A stretch of 23,147 nt of DNA from a virus: IMG/VR virus record IMGVR_UViG_3300035698_009552, positions 1-23,147 of that record. One strand, 5' to 3'. Every line of letters begins with the position of its first letter. Within the stretch, counting starts at the first letter, position 1. A program made the position numbers and the translations under genes. The notes beneath the pieces are model-generated. The model ran no database searches. It was not told the origin of the DNA and saw only the letters and a program-made list of their open reading frames with translations. Positions 7,151 through 15,442 of this stretch are shown in pieces.

Positions 7151-9633
7151 GACAGAATCCTTCCTGTTGGTTTAATATTTAAGTTCATGGCATGAAGAAC
7201 AAAATCAGAATAAGCGTTCTCTTGAATAGTCATCTCATAATTAGAAAGCTTGAACTGCAACTGAATAAAGTTACTATCTGTATTAGGATAATATCTATTC
7301 CAGTGCTTTCCGCTAGCTTTTCCTGAATCATCTAAACTAGTAGCTTGCAGGTCTATTATAGAGCTTGGGAGATGGTCTTCAAAAACAGAGATTTTGAAAT
7401 TACCATCATTAGTATTCATAAAGACATCAAGATAATTTAATCTAAATGATCTTCCTTCCTGAACAAATGGAGAGAATTTTTTTGTTTTAAGATTTACGTT
7501 ATAGACTATTTCAACACTTCCTGCTCCAGCATATGCTGCAAAAGCAGTTAAATCTACTGGGTCAAGCGATTCGTCAGCCAACACATTAAACAAGCTAAAA
7601 GTGTTAGCGTCAATAACATTAACATAGAAAATCCTGTAGTTTAAATCATTATAGTTATAGGTAGCTGTAATTGTTAACGGTGCTGCTAAAGCTGCTGGGA
7701 AAACAAGTCCAACACTTCCCGATACATAATCTATAGTTCCTGTTATTCCTGTTGCTGCTTCATCTATTAAAACACCATCCCCGCCGTCCTGGAAGTCGTT
7801 AGCACCATCATTTACCACTAAAGAGGTTGGCATCATGCCTAAATTAGCTAAATTAGCGTTAAAGGCAATAGCCCCTATTGGAGCGACTCCTAGAGCTTCT
7901 CCCGCTACATTAACAGCAAAACCAAAAGTGTCGTATATCTTAACAAACTGTCCTGTATCTAAATTGTGATTTGGAATACCTACAACTGGAGGGAGTGCAG
8001 CAGTGATACCATTTACTATATCCATACAAATAGAATTGCTTGCTCCTTGTTTCAGTAAAAGAACAAAACTTTGTTGGTTTCCGGCTATAATGGAAGGAAA
8101 AAATGCTTGCTGTCCAGGAGCTAACCATGGCACATCAGCTGCTTCCCATGATTTATTAATTGAATCCCAAGAATAATCTTCATCTGCTTGATAATCACCA
8201 AAACAGGTGAAAGTATCTATATACGTAGAATAAGATTGCTCTTCATAGTTTAAAGCAAGAACTTCATTAGGAAAGATTCTATTAGCTGTATGTGTAGGCA
8301 TCGTCCAGTAGCTCATTTTATTTTCGAAGTCTCTAATTCCATGCACTCGTGTAGGACCATCATTTTCTTGTTCTATGCTTACTGCTAGATTAGGAATCTT
8401 TTCATCTATTCTTTCTACGTTGATACTATCTGAAACAACAATCCCATGATTGCCAATAGCCATTATACCTTTGTCAAAACCAATAGCACTAAACGTAGAA
8501 ATAGCTCCTAGCTCAGAATTTAATTTCTTCCAATAGAATGGAGCTAATTCACTTCCTGTAAACGCTAACTGCCAAGTACTTTTCTCAAAGAAGACTATTA
8601 GAACATCTTTTGTATACCAGCAACTTACTATATCTTCAGTAGTTGGAGCATCATAATATCCCCCAAGACCAGGAGTATCACTATCCCAGTTATTAGGAGC
8701 TGCTATTGAAGTTGGGTCTGCTTTAGCACTCCATCTAGCTCTTTGAGGAAATCTAACTGCAGCTGCTGCTGGTGCTGCCCCTTCTAAAGTATTTAAAGAA
8801 ACCATTCGATCTCTAAATGGAATTACCATTAATGCCCCTCTTAAGAAAGCAGTTCCAGCAACATTTACGGGAGCTGGTAAATTAACCCATGTAGCTCCAT
8901 TGTAGTACTTAATTCCATCATTGCCAGCAGCATCATAAGCTATATTATTTGTAACCCATAAAAGAGGAAGTGCAGCCAGATACCAGTAATTTGTCGTCCA
9001 CATAAAATCACTATCAGTACTAGTCCATGCTCCAGTTGCTATCTCATCAAACTGTTCTGTAGCTCCATTGTAAGTATAGGAATGATTCTGATCGAAAGCT
9101 ACAGTCTCTATTCTATTGAGAGTATTAAGTTCTCTTGCAGCTAAACCCATCGTAGGCTGTCTGTCTAAATGTCTATAATCAGTTATTGTAGCAGGAGTAG
9201 CAGCAGGCAGGGCTGCATCCCAATATAGATTAACAGCACCAGCTTCATATTCTATATCACCATATCCCCATAGCATACCTGCTGGAACAACAGTAGCAGT
9301 AAGTGTTCCATTGCCATTATCGGTAAAATCAAAATTACCCCATACAGGAATAGCAAGTCTTATAACTCTTACTGTTCTAGGAGATACAGGAACATTAGCT
9401 ATAACAAAAGCAAATGTAAAAGTACCAATTCCTACGTTACCAAGAACTTCAGGAAGTACTGCTGGCGTTCTTTGTAGTCTTCCGAGAACTGAATATCCTT
9501 GTTTCTTTTCTGCTCTTCCATGAATAAGATGAGCGTCTTCTATATCTGGAAATGCGTCATTAGGAAGCAACCACGGCTGAACATCCCTTTCTAGCCCTTC
9601 CTTATACGGTCCTATGAATAGATTCTGACTCAT
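7147..9633 (-). CDS. gp10-like tail nozzle / DNA-stabilisation protein with inserted domains
   Basis: This 828-residue protein begins with residues (FIGPYKEGLERDVQPWLLPNDAFPDIEDAH) typical of podovirus tail hub/nozzle proteins. It continues with blade-like beta repeats (residues about 160-475; VIPFRDRMVSLN, TKDVLIVFFEKSTWQLAF, GNHGIVVSDS) that fit a beta-propeller. It is much longer than P22 gp10 (472). The extra length includes one beta-sandwich module at about 68-153. A second such module at about 580-662 sits inside an FCCH-like domain (about 548-572 and 664-710). The role would be to close the portal channel and form the lower tail tube. It follows the preceding fibre-like gene directly, TAA next to ATG. 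Confidence 0.7.
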   Translation of the reverse strand: MSQNLFIGPYKEGLERDVQPWLLPNDAFPDIEDAHLIHGRAEKKQGYSVLGRLQRTPAVLPEVLGNVGIGTFTFAFVIANVPVSPRTVRVIRLAIPVWGNFDFTDNGNGTLTATVVPAGMLWGYGDIEYEAGAVNLYWDAALPAATPATITDYRHLDRQPTMGLAARELNTLNRIETVAFDQNHSYTYNGATEQFDEIATGAWTSTDSDFMWTTNYWYLAALPLLWVTNNIAYDAAGNDGIKYYNGATWVNLPAPVNVAGTAFLRGALMVIPFRDRMVSLNTLEGAAPAAAAVRFPQRARWSAKADPTSIAAPNNWDSDTPGLGGYYDAPTTEDIVSCWYTKDVLIVFFEKSTWQLAFTGSELAPFYWKKLNSELGAISTFSAIGFDKGIMAIGNHGIVVSDSINVERIDEKIPNLAVSIEQENDGPTRVHGIRDFENKMSYWTMPTHTANRIFPNEVLALNYEEQSYSTYIDTFTCFGDYQADEDYSWDSINKSWEAADVPWLAPGQQAFFPSIIAGNQQSFVLLLKQGASNSICMDIVNGITAALPPVVGIPNHNLDTGQFVKIYDTFGFAVNVAGEALGVAPIGAIAFNANLANLGMMPTSLVVNDGANDFQDGGDGVLIDEAATGITGTIDYVSGSVGLVFPAALAAPLTITATYNYNDLNYRIFYVNVIDANTFSLFNVLADESLDPVDLTAFAAYAGAGSVEIVYNVNLKTKKFSPFVQEGRSFRLNYLDVFMNTNDGNFKISVFEDHLPSSIIDLQATSLDDSGKASGKHWNRYYPNTDSNFIQLQFKLSNYEMTIQENAYSDFVLHAMNLNIKPTGRILS

Positions 9634-10284
9634 TTAGCTACCTATCACTAAAACTGTTACTTCATCTCTATCTCTTTCTGATGAAGCATCGGCATCTCTT
9701 AAATATATCCCTACTAGATTGGTAAGAGCACTACCAGCTACCATGCCACCAAAGGCATTAAAGCTTCCTCCACCGTCTGTTGAAGGACAAACTATTACTC
9801 CATAATTAGTATCCCTTAATGGAGTTAATAAATTAAAGACTACATTATATCTTCCTGTTGCGAGTTTATTTACAGCACTAACATTATACTGAGCTGAAAT
9901 AAATTTAGCTCCTAGGGCACCAGTACCATTAAATCTACACCATGCTTTTATTAATGATAGAGGTAATGCTCTAGTTACTGTTCCTAGTTCATTTTCAGTT
10001 GCATAATATAGCTCTGTTTCTCTAGTTCCTACTCCTCCAACATGTTTGGAATATACTCTACTTCTTGGGAAAGCAATTGAAGTTGCCAATGGAGATAATG
10101 CTGGATCTGCTGCTACATCATTTAATGTAGTTTGTGTATGCATCCCCCTATCATCAGATGAAGGATCTAATGGAACATGATCAACCGAAAACTGAGTGTT
10201 TAAATCAGTATTATTATTTAATAGATCAGCCTGTGATCTAGATAATAGATGTGCCTCTAGTGGAACTCCTGCTTGAAATGTCAT
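9634..10284 (-). CDS. Tail fibre/needle-like structural protein
   Basis: The protein has 216 residues. The N-terminal part (GVPLEAHLLSRSQADLLNNN, then LNTQFSVDHVPLDPSSDDRG) has the pattern of short phage fibre proteins, in which an N-terminal attachment segment leads to a DH...L motif. The C-terminal 100 residues are beta-rich (GAKFISAQYNVSAVNKLATG, then RYNVVFNLLTPL) and end in VTVLVIGS, typical of trimeric fibre knobs. AAGGAGG precedes the ATG. It lies between the connector gene and the nozzle gene, so it is probably part of the tail machine. Its exact structural place is not determined. Confidence 0.55.
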   Translation of the reverse strand: MTFQAGVPLEAHLLSRSQADLLNNNTDLNTQFSVDHVPLDPSSDDRGMHTQTTLNDVAADPALSPLATSIAFPRSRVYSKHVGGVGTRETELYYATENELGTVTRALPLSLIKAWCRFNGTGALGAKFISAQYNVSAVNKLATGRYNVVFNLLTPLRDTNYGVIVCPSTDGGGSFNAFGGMVAGSALTNLVGIYLRDADASSERDRDEVTVLVIGS

Positions 10285-10297
10285 AAATCCTCCTTAT

Positions 10298-11251
10298 TTA
10301 TATACGTGGGAAGCCTCCCATATTATTATAGCATCCCCCACTATCATATATTGTTCCTACTCTCTGAGTAGTTAATTGTGTTAATGTTCTTCTGCCTGCT
10401 AGTTTTTGTGCAGAATCAAAGAAAGGCAATACCTTTTGATAACTGTCAAGATCAAGATTGTCTTGAAATATCTTAAGAGATGTTCCAAAAGAAATTAGAT
10501 CTGCCCATTGAGTTAATTCAGGAAATTGAGCTCCTGCTGTATAAGCATTAAAATTAGGGTAAGCATTAATTGAAAATGTATAAACCTTATCTGGGTAAGG
10601 AAAAAACCTAAATTCATTATTAAAGTATAAAACAGCATAAGGTGTTCCCACTGGATAAGTATTAGCAGATATATTAATAGCATTGCCATTAGGGATGACG
10701 GCAGTAAAAGTTATACCAGCAACTACACCTGTTGCATAGTTTATGGTTGCTCCAACTATAGCTGTACCTGTTTCATCTACAAAACCTCCAACCCCATCAT
10801 CTAGAGCTAATACAGAAGCTCCAGTAGCGGTAGTAGCACTTATAACCACCCTATCTGGCTCGATCGGAGTATATTGGTATGTTCCGCCATAAGGACCAGC
10901 AACACCCGTTCCTGTGTCTAATGTGACCGAATACTTGTAATTAGTAAAAAGGCTATTAAAAGCTGCATTATCTTGATAATAAGAAATAGGTATATTATCT
11001 ATATATGCAGGGGGCTCAAAATTACTGTATGTATTTTTTATGCTTTGAATTGTAAATCCAAAAACATTTGCACTAATATTTCTTGTATATATCTGCATAT
11101 CATAAATAAATCTTGTATGAAGCGGCAGATCATATACTACAAAAGACTGTATATATTCCTGCAAGTCATCATTAGATAACGCATTAGTAGAAAGTCTTGC
11201 TGTTAACTTTCTAATCTTAGCTTCTATATAATTATAATCATTTAAAGCCAT
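10298..11251 (-). CDS. Head-tail connector/neck protein with an inserted beta-sandwich module
   Basis: The protein has 317 residues. The N-terminal 110 residues (NDYNYIEAKIRKLTARLSTN, then YDLPLHTRFIY) and the C-terminal 110 residues (VLYFNNEFRFFPYPDKVYTF, then QKLAGRRTLTQL) form the apparent core. It looks like an adaptor-type protein that docks below the portal. Between them, residues about 115-198 are a beta-sandwich module with the pattern DDGVGG...GATINYATGVV...INISANTY, also found twice in the nozzle protein. The location between capsid genes and nozzle fits the place of gp4-type tail accessory factors, though the sequence family is not certain. Confidence 0.6.
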   Translation of the reverse strand: MALNDYNYIEAKIRKLTARLSTNALSNDDLQEYIQSFVVYDLPLHTRFIYDMQIYTRNISANVFGFTIQSIKNTYSNFEPPAYIDNIPISYYQDNAAFNSLFTNYKYSVTLDTGTGVAGPYGGTYQYTPIEPDRVVISATTATGASVLALDDGVGGFVDETGTAIVGATINYATGVVAGITFTAVIPNGNAINISANTYPVGTPYAVLYFNNEFRFFPYPDKVYTFSINAYPNFNAYTAGAQFPELTQWADLISFGTSLKIFQDNLDLDSYQKVLPFFDSAQKLAGRRTLTQLTTQRVGTIYDSGGCYNNMGGFPRI

Positions 11252-11260
11252 TTTTTAACC

Positions 11261-11635
11261 CTATGTAAAACTTTTAGGTATGAATTCATATTTAGGTTCC
11301 ATCTTTCTAATTACTGTCTGAAGAGTTTTGCGACCCTTAGCATCTACAGCATATTCTCTGATAGGAACAGACCTTGTATTGATGTGTTTAGCCACTCCAT
11401 AAGGAATTGTAGCTTCCTCACCGTCAATAAACTTATAATCTTTATATGAATCTTCTTTATACTTTTTAAACGTAAACTGAATCTCTTCATTTTTTGATGT
11501 GTAATTCCTAAATGTTCCAGTTACCATTCTAGCGTCTTCTTCCATTTGTTTTTCTATGATTGCTCTAGCTTTTTTCTTCTCTTCTGGCGTACGTTTTTTT
11601 CTTACAGAAGTTCTAAATTCTCTTATTAAACCCAT
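11261..11635 (-). CDS. Small virion-associated protein of unknown family
   Basis: The protein has 124 residues, with a very basic, helical N-terminus (RTSVRKKRTPEEKKKARAII) followed by a beta domain. Segments such as MVTGTFRNYTSKNEEIQFTF and ATIPYGVAKHINTRSVPIRE resemble small proteins found beside capsid genes in many tailed phages. A head or neck structural role is therefore plausible. It has an AAAGGAG site just after the upstream terminator, so its expression may depend on read-through or on a promoter not seen here. No enzymatic motif is apparent. Confidence 0.55.
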   Translation of the reverse strand: MGLIREFRTSVRKKRTPEEKKKARAIIEKQMEEDARMVTGTFRNYTSKNEEIQFTFKKYKEDSYKDYKFIDGEEATIPYGVAKHINTRSVPIREYAVDAKGRKTLQTVIRKMEPKYEFIPKSFT

Positions 11636-11647
11636 GTTTTCTCCTTT

Positions 11648-11672
11648 AAAAAACGGGGAGCAAATGCCCCCC
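11648..11672 (-). terminator. Rho-independent terminator after the capsid-associated gene
   Basis: Read on the minus strand, a G-rich arm (GGGGGGC) pairs with GCTCCCC around an ATTT loop (7 pairs, one G-U) and runs directly into G and T6. It sits in the 43-base gap between the genes ending at 11679 and starting at 11635. It would partly cut transcription after scaffold, capsid and the capsid-associated gene, giving more capsid than tail mRNA. Confidence 0.9.
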
Positions 11673-11678
11673 TAGTTA

Positions 11679-12620
11679 TTATATTGTATAGTCTCTACTA
11701 AAGGCCATCCAATCCATTACGTTAGTGTTAGCACCAACTACCCCTGTATTACAATACATAGCAAAGTATGCACCGTTTCTCATAGGGTTAGTAACTTTAG
11801 TAGCTACCTCTCCCAAAGGAGTAATATGAGGATAAGTGACTCCATTAGCAGCTACCGCAGATGTTGGATAAGCAAATGCTGTAAATGCAGCAGTGTTTAT
11901 ATCTGTTGTTATTGTGTTAGCAGTAACCGCAGTTATAGTTGCAGTCATACCATCAATCTCTATCATACCAAAATTTGCATCCGGTACATGGACAGTGATT
12001 TTATCTCCAACAACATAAGTATGTGCTACAGAAACACTTATAACCCCTGGATTAGCAGCTGTTATATTTGCGATCCATCTTCTAGACGGAGTGTAGTATC
12101 TAGCAGGTATAACTCTATAGTCTGCATTAGTTGCAGCAGCAGCATAACCAGCTCCTACACCATACCCTAAAGTATAGTTAGTCGCAGGTGTCACAGCTGT
12201 CACAGTAAAGTCAAGACCAGCTATTTGAAGCATTCCTGTTGTATTATACATTCTGACAATGTCTCCTACTCCAGGAGGTACTCCATCAGTTACGACCATA
12301 GGAGTCGCAGCAGTCACCGCTGTTCCAGAAGCTATTAAAGCTCCAGGAGTCTGAGCACTATAATCTACAAAAGTAAATCCTAGTCCAGCAGCAGCTATTG
12401 CTCCAGCACTTAAGTCATCTGCAGCATCAACTGTTGTTTGAGCTTGCCCAGCAGCCATACCATAAAACCATTCAGATTGTACGGTTACAGAAGCAGTAGC
12501 ACCCCATTGTGTTCTATTTCTGATCATAAAATAATGAGGTTGTCTTGGCAGTTCAATTGCCGTTGCAGCACCAGTAGAAACGAAGCTTCCAGATGCTATT
12601 AAACCATTAGGTAATCCCAT
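11679..12620 (-). CDS. Capsid-associated protein with FCCH-like beta domains
   Basis: The protein has 313 residues and is directly downstream of the capsid gene. It is rich in Ala, Thr, Val and Gly and reads as an all-beta virion surface protein. Two segments resemble the FCCH-type domain often reported in phage proteins: residues about 106-152 (GDIVRMYNTTGMLQIAGLDF, then TVTAVTPATNYTL) and about 190-254 (HTYVVGDKITVHVPDANFGM, then ITAVTANTITTD). The N-terminal part (PRQPHYFMIRNRTQWG) may contact the capsid. Possible roles are head decoration or capsid cementing. AAGGAGG gives a strong start and a strong terminator follows. The decoration role is inferred. Confidence 0.6.
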   Translation of the reverse strand: MGLPNGLIASGSFVSTGAATAIELPRQPHYFMIRNRTQWGATASVTVQSEWFYGMAAGQAQTTVDAADDLSAGAIAAAGLGFTFVDYSAQTPGALIASGTAVTAATPMVVTDGVPPGVGDIVRMYNTTGMLQIAGLDFTVTAVTPATNYTLGYGVGAGYAAAATNADYRVIPARYYTPSRRWIANITAANPGVISVSVAHTYVVGDKITVHVPDANFGMIEIDGMTATITAVTANTITTDINTAAFTAFAYPTSAVAANGVTYPHITPLGEVATKVTNPMRNGAYFAMYCNTGVVGANTNVMDWMAFSRDYTI

Positions 12621-12630
12621 ATAAGCCTCC

Positions 12631-13581
12631 TTAAGCTAGTGTTGCTCGTAAATTAGCGATCCAAGCATTGTTATCAATGACAGTTCCAAATGTTAATCTG
12701 AAACCTAGAGTTTGACGAAGACCACAAGGATCATCTCCCCAACCTCTTTCATGATATTCAAGCTTGATATTTCCGCCCTGCAAGTCAACACAACTATATG
12801 ACTCTTGAGCCGCTATAAAGTTATTATAAACATCCTCTCCTAACGCAGAAGCATTAGCAGTGATTGAACCTCTAGATGACATAAACCATCGGAGATTTCC
12901 GCTCGCCCCCCACTCCGACTTGGATTGTGATCCATTAGGATTTGGGTATTGAGCTTTTCTTGTGAATCCATTGATATTCTCTATCTGTGAAATCATGTCA
13001 CTATGTGCCATAGCCATAAATGCATCAGAAAGCGGAGCAGTACCAAATTTGTCCTCTCCACCCATAAGTTTTTCGATAAATTCACCGTCATTTCCTACCA
13101 AAACTTGTGCTATTCCATCAGTATCGGAACGTACAATTTCTGTAGGAACATCGCCATTTGTTCCACCAGTACAGTTTACTACTGTAGCTGTCGCCTCAAG
13201 CATATCTCTAACTAATTGATCTTCAGTTTCAGCCCAACTTTGAGCTAAACGTGCTGTTATACCATTTAAAACGGGATCTTGATTTATTAGAGTAACTTGC
13301 TCAGTGATCATTACGTAAGTCGCATGCCAGCGTACTTGTACGTCAATGTCATCTTCAAGTTGTGTTTGCTGAGGTGGATTATTCATGGCTGGGTCAACAG
13401 GTACAGGTACAGTTTCTAATCTTCTGTATCTGCGTTTTCTGTATATGTCTCCGCCACCAGCTGGTAAAGTAAACTTAGCTGCGCCTAGCATGTGTATTCT
13501 ATACGCTTCAGGGGTGCTAAGAAGCTTCCCTGCAAAGTTTTGCTCAACTGGAGGTGGGAAATTCAGTCTTGTTACAGTCAT
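12631..13581 (-). CDS. Major capsid protein, N4-gp56 family
   Basis: The protein has 316 residues. The segment VMITEQVTLINQDPVLN (residues about 90-106) followed by AQSWAETEDQLVRDMLEATA, and the C-terminal GLRQTLGFRLTFGTVIDNNA followed by WIANLRATLA, match the N4 gp56-type HK97-fold capsid proteins. That family is often 300-400 residues long, so this copy is full length. Two hundred or so copies would form the icosahedral head. It follows the scaffold gene directly, with an AGAGG site. A phage GroES lies a few kilobases away and may assist its folding. The family assignment is from remembered sequence pattern and should be firm. Confidence 0.88.
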   Translation of the reverse strand: MTVTRLNFPPPVEQNFAGKLLSTPEAYRIHMLGAAKFTLPAGGGDIYRKRRYRRLETVPVPVDPAMNNPPQQTQLEDDIDVQVRWHATYVMITEQVTLINQDPVLNGITARLAQSWAETEDQLVRDMLEATATVVNCTGGTNGDVPTEIVRSDTDGIAQVLVGNDGEFIEKLMGGEDKFGTAPLSDAFMAMAHSDMISQIENINGFTRKAQYPNPNGSQSKSEWGASGNLRWFMSSRGSITANASALGEDVYNNFIAAQESYSCVDLQGGNIKLEYHERGWGDDPCGLRQTLGFRLTFGTVIDNNAWIANLRATLA

Positions 13582-13601
13582 TTTTTCCTCTTTTTAGGAA
13601 T

Positions 13602-14306
13602 CTATCCCTGTGCGTAGCGTTTCATCTCCTTATAGAGGTCTTCTTTCGAAGCCTGCGACCAAGCATTAGCATTATTTAAAGGTCCCGATCTACCAACAGA
13701 GTTAGAAGATATGGGGGCAGATAAATTTTCATTTACCTTGTCTGCACTCTTAGAAATTTTAGCTTCTTCTTGAGGCAGAACAAACTTTTTAAGCATCTTA
13801 TATGTCGCTTCCCAAGGATTTGGTGCTTTCGAGCACGCTTGCGCAAGTCCAGGTTCCATTTGTTCAAATTTTTGAATATTTTCTTTAGTCATTATTTCAT
13901 CAAAATCTTTGAACCGACCTTTTGTTCTTAAAGGTTGTAATTCCTTCTCTTTTTGCTGAAGAACTTCTTTAACGATCTTTTTAGCTATTTTTTCCGATCT
14001 TTTATCCGACTGCTCAACAGTCAGTATATCTTCAGGATCAAGCTTCGATAAATCTTCTTCAACATCTTGAGAGGTAGGTTTTCCTTCAAGCCTTTGTTTC
14101 AGTTCATTAAATTGATTTTGCAATTCAAAGTTTGTTTTTTCGGCTTTTTCTGTCCTCTCTCTAAGTTTTTTGAAATTTAATTCTTGTAGGCCTTTATCCT
14201 GCCCTTGGTTAACTTGAGAGTTTTCATTTTGAACTGCCGACTCAGAATTAGTAACAGGTGTAGCGACTTCCTGTAATGTGCTGCTTTTTACTTCTTCTTC
14301 TGTCAT
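13602..14306 (-). CDS. Capsid scaffolding protein
   Basis: This 234-residue acidic, helical protein has a Gln/Asn/Ser-rich N-terminus and a long coiled coil from about 40 to 135 (FKKLRERTEKAEKTNFELQN, then QEKEKELQPLRTKGRFKDFD). It ends in a basic stretch, LYKEMKRYAQG. The position immediately before the capsid gene, the coiled coil and the charged ends all fit scaffolds that fill the procapsid and leave or are degraded before DNA packaging. No protease motif is present. The start at 14306 has AAAGGAAAGG upstream and follows a likely promoter region. Confidence 0.75.
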   Translation of the reverse strand: MTEEEVKSSTLQEVATPVTNSESAVQNENSQVNQGQDKGLQELNFKKLRERTEKAEKTNFELQNQFNELKQRLEGKPTSQDVEEDLSKLDPEDILTVEQSDKRSEKIAKKIVKEVLQQKEKELQPLRTKGRFKDFDEIMTKENIQKFEQMEPGLAQACSKAPNPWEATYKMLKKFVLPQEEAKISKSADKVNENLSAPISSNSVGRSGPLNNANAWSQASKEDLYKEMKRYAQG

Positions 14307-14414
14307 ATATCCTTTCCTTTGGGTTAGCGACTTCCCTTTTCTGCTTTATGCTTTTATTAGTATTTGTCTTAACGCCGACAAGCGAATATTTAAAAAATAC
14401 TAATTTGTATTTAA

Positions 14415-14443
14415 TAAATAATATTAATTATTTTAATTGTCAA
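14415..14443 (-). promoter_or_regulatory. Candidate promoter for scaffold and capsid genes
   Basis: On the minus strand a perfect -35 hexamer TTGACA (14438-14443) follows the U-run of the upstream terminator. The best-spaced -10 at 17 bases is TATTTA (14415-14420), which is poor, in a very AT-rich tract. The position, about 110-130 bases before the scaffold start, and the perfect -35 support a promoter. The weak -10 leaves doubt. Confidence 0.45.
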
Positions 14444-14516
14444 CAAAAAGCTCGCACGAACTTCTAAATTAGAGAATTGAAGAAGAACAAAACTAAGAAG
14501 AGAGAACCTGCGAGCT
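14444..14516 (-). terminator. Long-loop terminator/attenuator upstream of the scaffold promoter
   Basis: Arms AGCTCGCA (minus-strand read of 14509-14516, inside the end of the upstream gene) and TGCGAGCT (minus-strand read of 14449-14456) give 8 perfect pairs around a 52-nt loop, followed by TTTTTG. The loop contains smaller inverted segments (TTCT/AGAA). It would end the transcript of the small genes at 14493-15324 just before the scaffold promoter. Confidence 0.6.
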
Positions 14517-14936
14517 AAGATTTTTGAGATTTATTTTTTCTTGTTTGATATATTTTTTGATGCACTCTATTAGAAAAGGAGCATATAAACCTGGAGTACG
14601 AAGATAGTTTTTAAACATAAAAATTCTAGGAATAGTCCATAGAAGGGTTAATTCTTCCTTCTTATAGTTATATTGCCAAAAATCTGTGGACTCAACTAAT
14701 CTTGTAAGCTTTCTATCTGTAATACCCATTTTTAAATGAACATTTTGGACAGCAAGCGGATCTTTTTCTGTTTTACATAAGAAATAAAGATTTTCCTTTT
14801 CGAAACTTCTATGGGATTCAATAGCCTTATTCAAATCCTGCATATAATATTTGCCGATCTCTTGAGCAAGCTCACCAGCTTCAATATAATAGTGATTTAT
14901 TCCTATTATCCTTTGAGTGCGTTTAACTTCTTTCAT
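14493..14936 (-). CDS. Hypothetical protein, 147 residues
   Basis: The family is not recognised. The protein is basic and rich in aromatic residues. It begins with MKEVKRTQRIIGINHYYIEA and continues with a helical GELAQEIGKYYMQDLNKAIE stretch, then a mixed region with FWQYNYKKEELTLLWTIPRI. There is no signal peptide or zinc motif. The last residues are coded within the terminator stem. The start has only weak SD complementarity (a GGG some 8 bases upstream). It is grouped with two small genes upstream on the same strand, between the accessory operon and the scaffold gene. Confidence 0.6.
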   Translation of the reverse strand: MKEVKRTQRIIGINHYYIEAGELAQEIGKYYMQDLNKAIESHRSFEKENLYFLCKTEKDPLAVQNVHLKMGITDRKLTRLVESTDFWQYNYKKEELTLLWTIPRIFMFKNYLRTPGLYAPFLIECIKKYIKQEKINLKNLSSQVLSS

Positions 14937-14947
14937 AAAAACCCAGA

Positions 14948-15109
14948 TTATTTATATCTTGAGCCGTATGTAGGGTTAACTTTTACATCTACATTTTTAG
15001 CAGTCATGCCACCATATCTAGATTTATAAGTAGTTTTTACTTTTGTATCTACACCTTTAGCAGTCATGCTACCTTTTGAAGAACCTTTTTTTTTCATTTT
15101 ATAAGCCAT
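14948..15109 (-). CDS. Small basic protein with tandem 19-residue repeat
   Basis: This is a 53-residue protein when started at the ATG at 15109, which has AGG upstream; the frame stays open to 15169 but lacks a good start there. After MAYKMKKKGSSKG come two copies of one unit: MTAKGVDTKVKTTYKSRYG and MTAKNVDVKVNPTYGSRYK. The net charge is strongly positive, which suggests nucleic acid or acidic surface binding, for example a packaged DNA-associated or capsid-bound peptide. No family can be named. Spacing to the next gene is 11 bases. Confidence 0.65.
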   Translation of the reverse strand: MAYKMKKKGSSKGSMTAKGVDTKVKTTYKSRYGGMTAKNVDVKVNPTYGSRYK

Positions 15110-15162
15110 TTTTTTACCTATAGGTTGTTTAAAAGAACAATAGCTCTTTAAAATAAATACTA

Positions 15163-15324
15163 TCAACAATTTATTTTATTTTCAATTCCATCTTTTAAAT
15201 ATTCCTCTTTATCGCATTTACAATCAGGGTCATCTTTAAAAGACACTACGACCTTCTGTATTTTTGATTCTTCTATGGGATAAGTAGTATCCCAACTTAC
15301 TTTATATTTAATATTCTTATGCAT
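15163..15324 (-). CDS. Hypothetical protein, 53 residues, Cys-containing
   Basis: The ATG at 15324 has GAGG six bases upstream, and the frame ends at TGA 15163-15165. The protein starts MHKNIKYKVSWDTTYPIEES, contains DPDCKCDKEEYLKDG and ends in a Cys. The N-terminal half alternates hydrophobic and polar residues (KIQKVVVSFKDD), suggesting a small beta sheet, and the CKC pair could bind metal. It is divergent from the tRNA-led operon, so the interval 15325-15442 probably holds promoters for both directions, but I see no clear hexamers there. The function is unknown. Confidence 0.6.
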   Translation of the reverse strand: MHKNIKYKVSWDTTYPIEESKIQKVVVSFKDDPDCKCDKEEYLKDGIENKINC

Positions 15325-15442
15325 TTGTTCCTCAATAGAGATTACGGATTACCTTCCTTAAGTTAAATTATTTTTATTTAAATAGAAATAAAAAACTAAC
15401 ACATTTAATCGAAAATATTTTAAATTATTAGTTTGCTTTTAA

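Noticed and set aside
10147-10160. A CTGATGA on the minus strand, considered as a second hammerhead
   Set aside because: No matching GAAA, stems or cleavage triplet follow, and the bases are coding sequence in the fibre-like gene.
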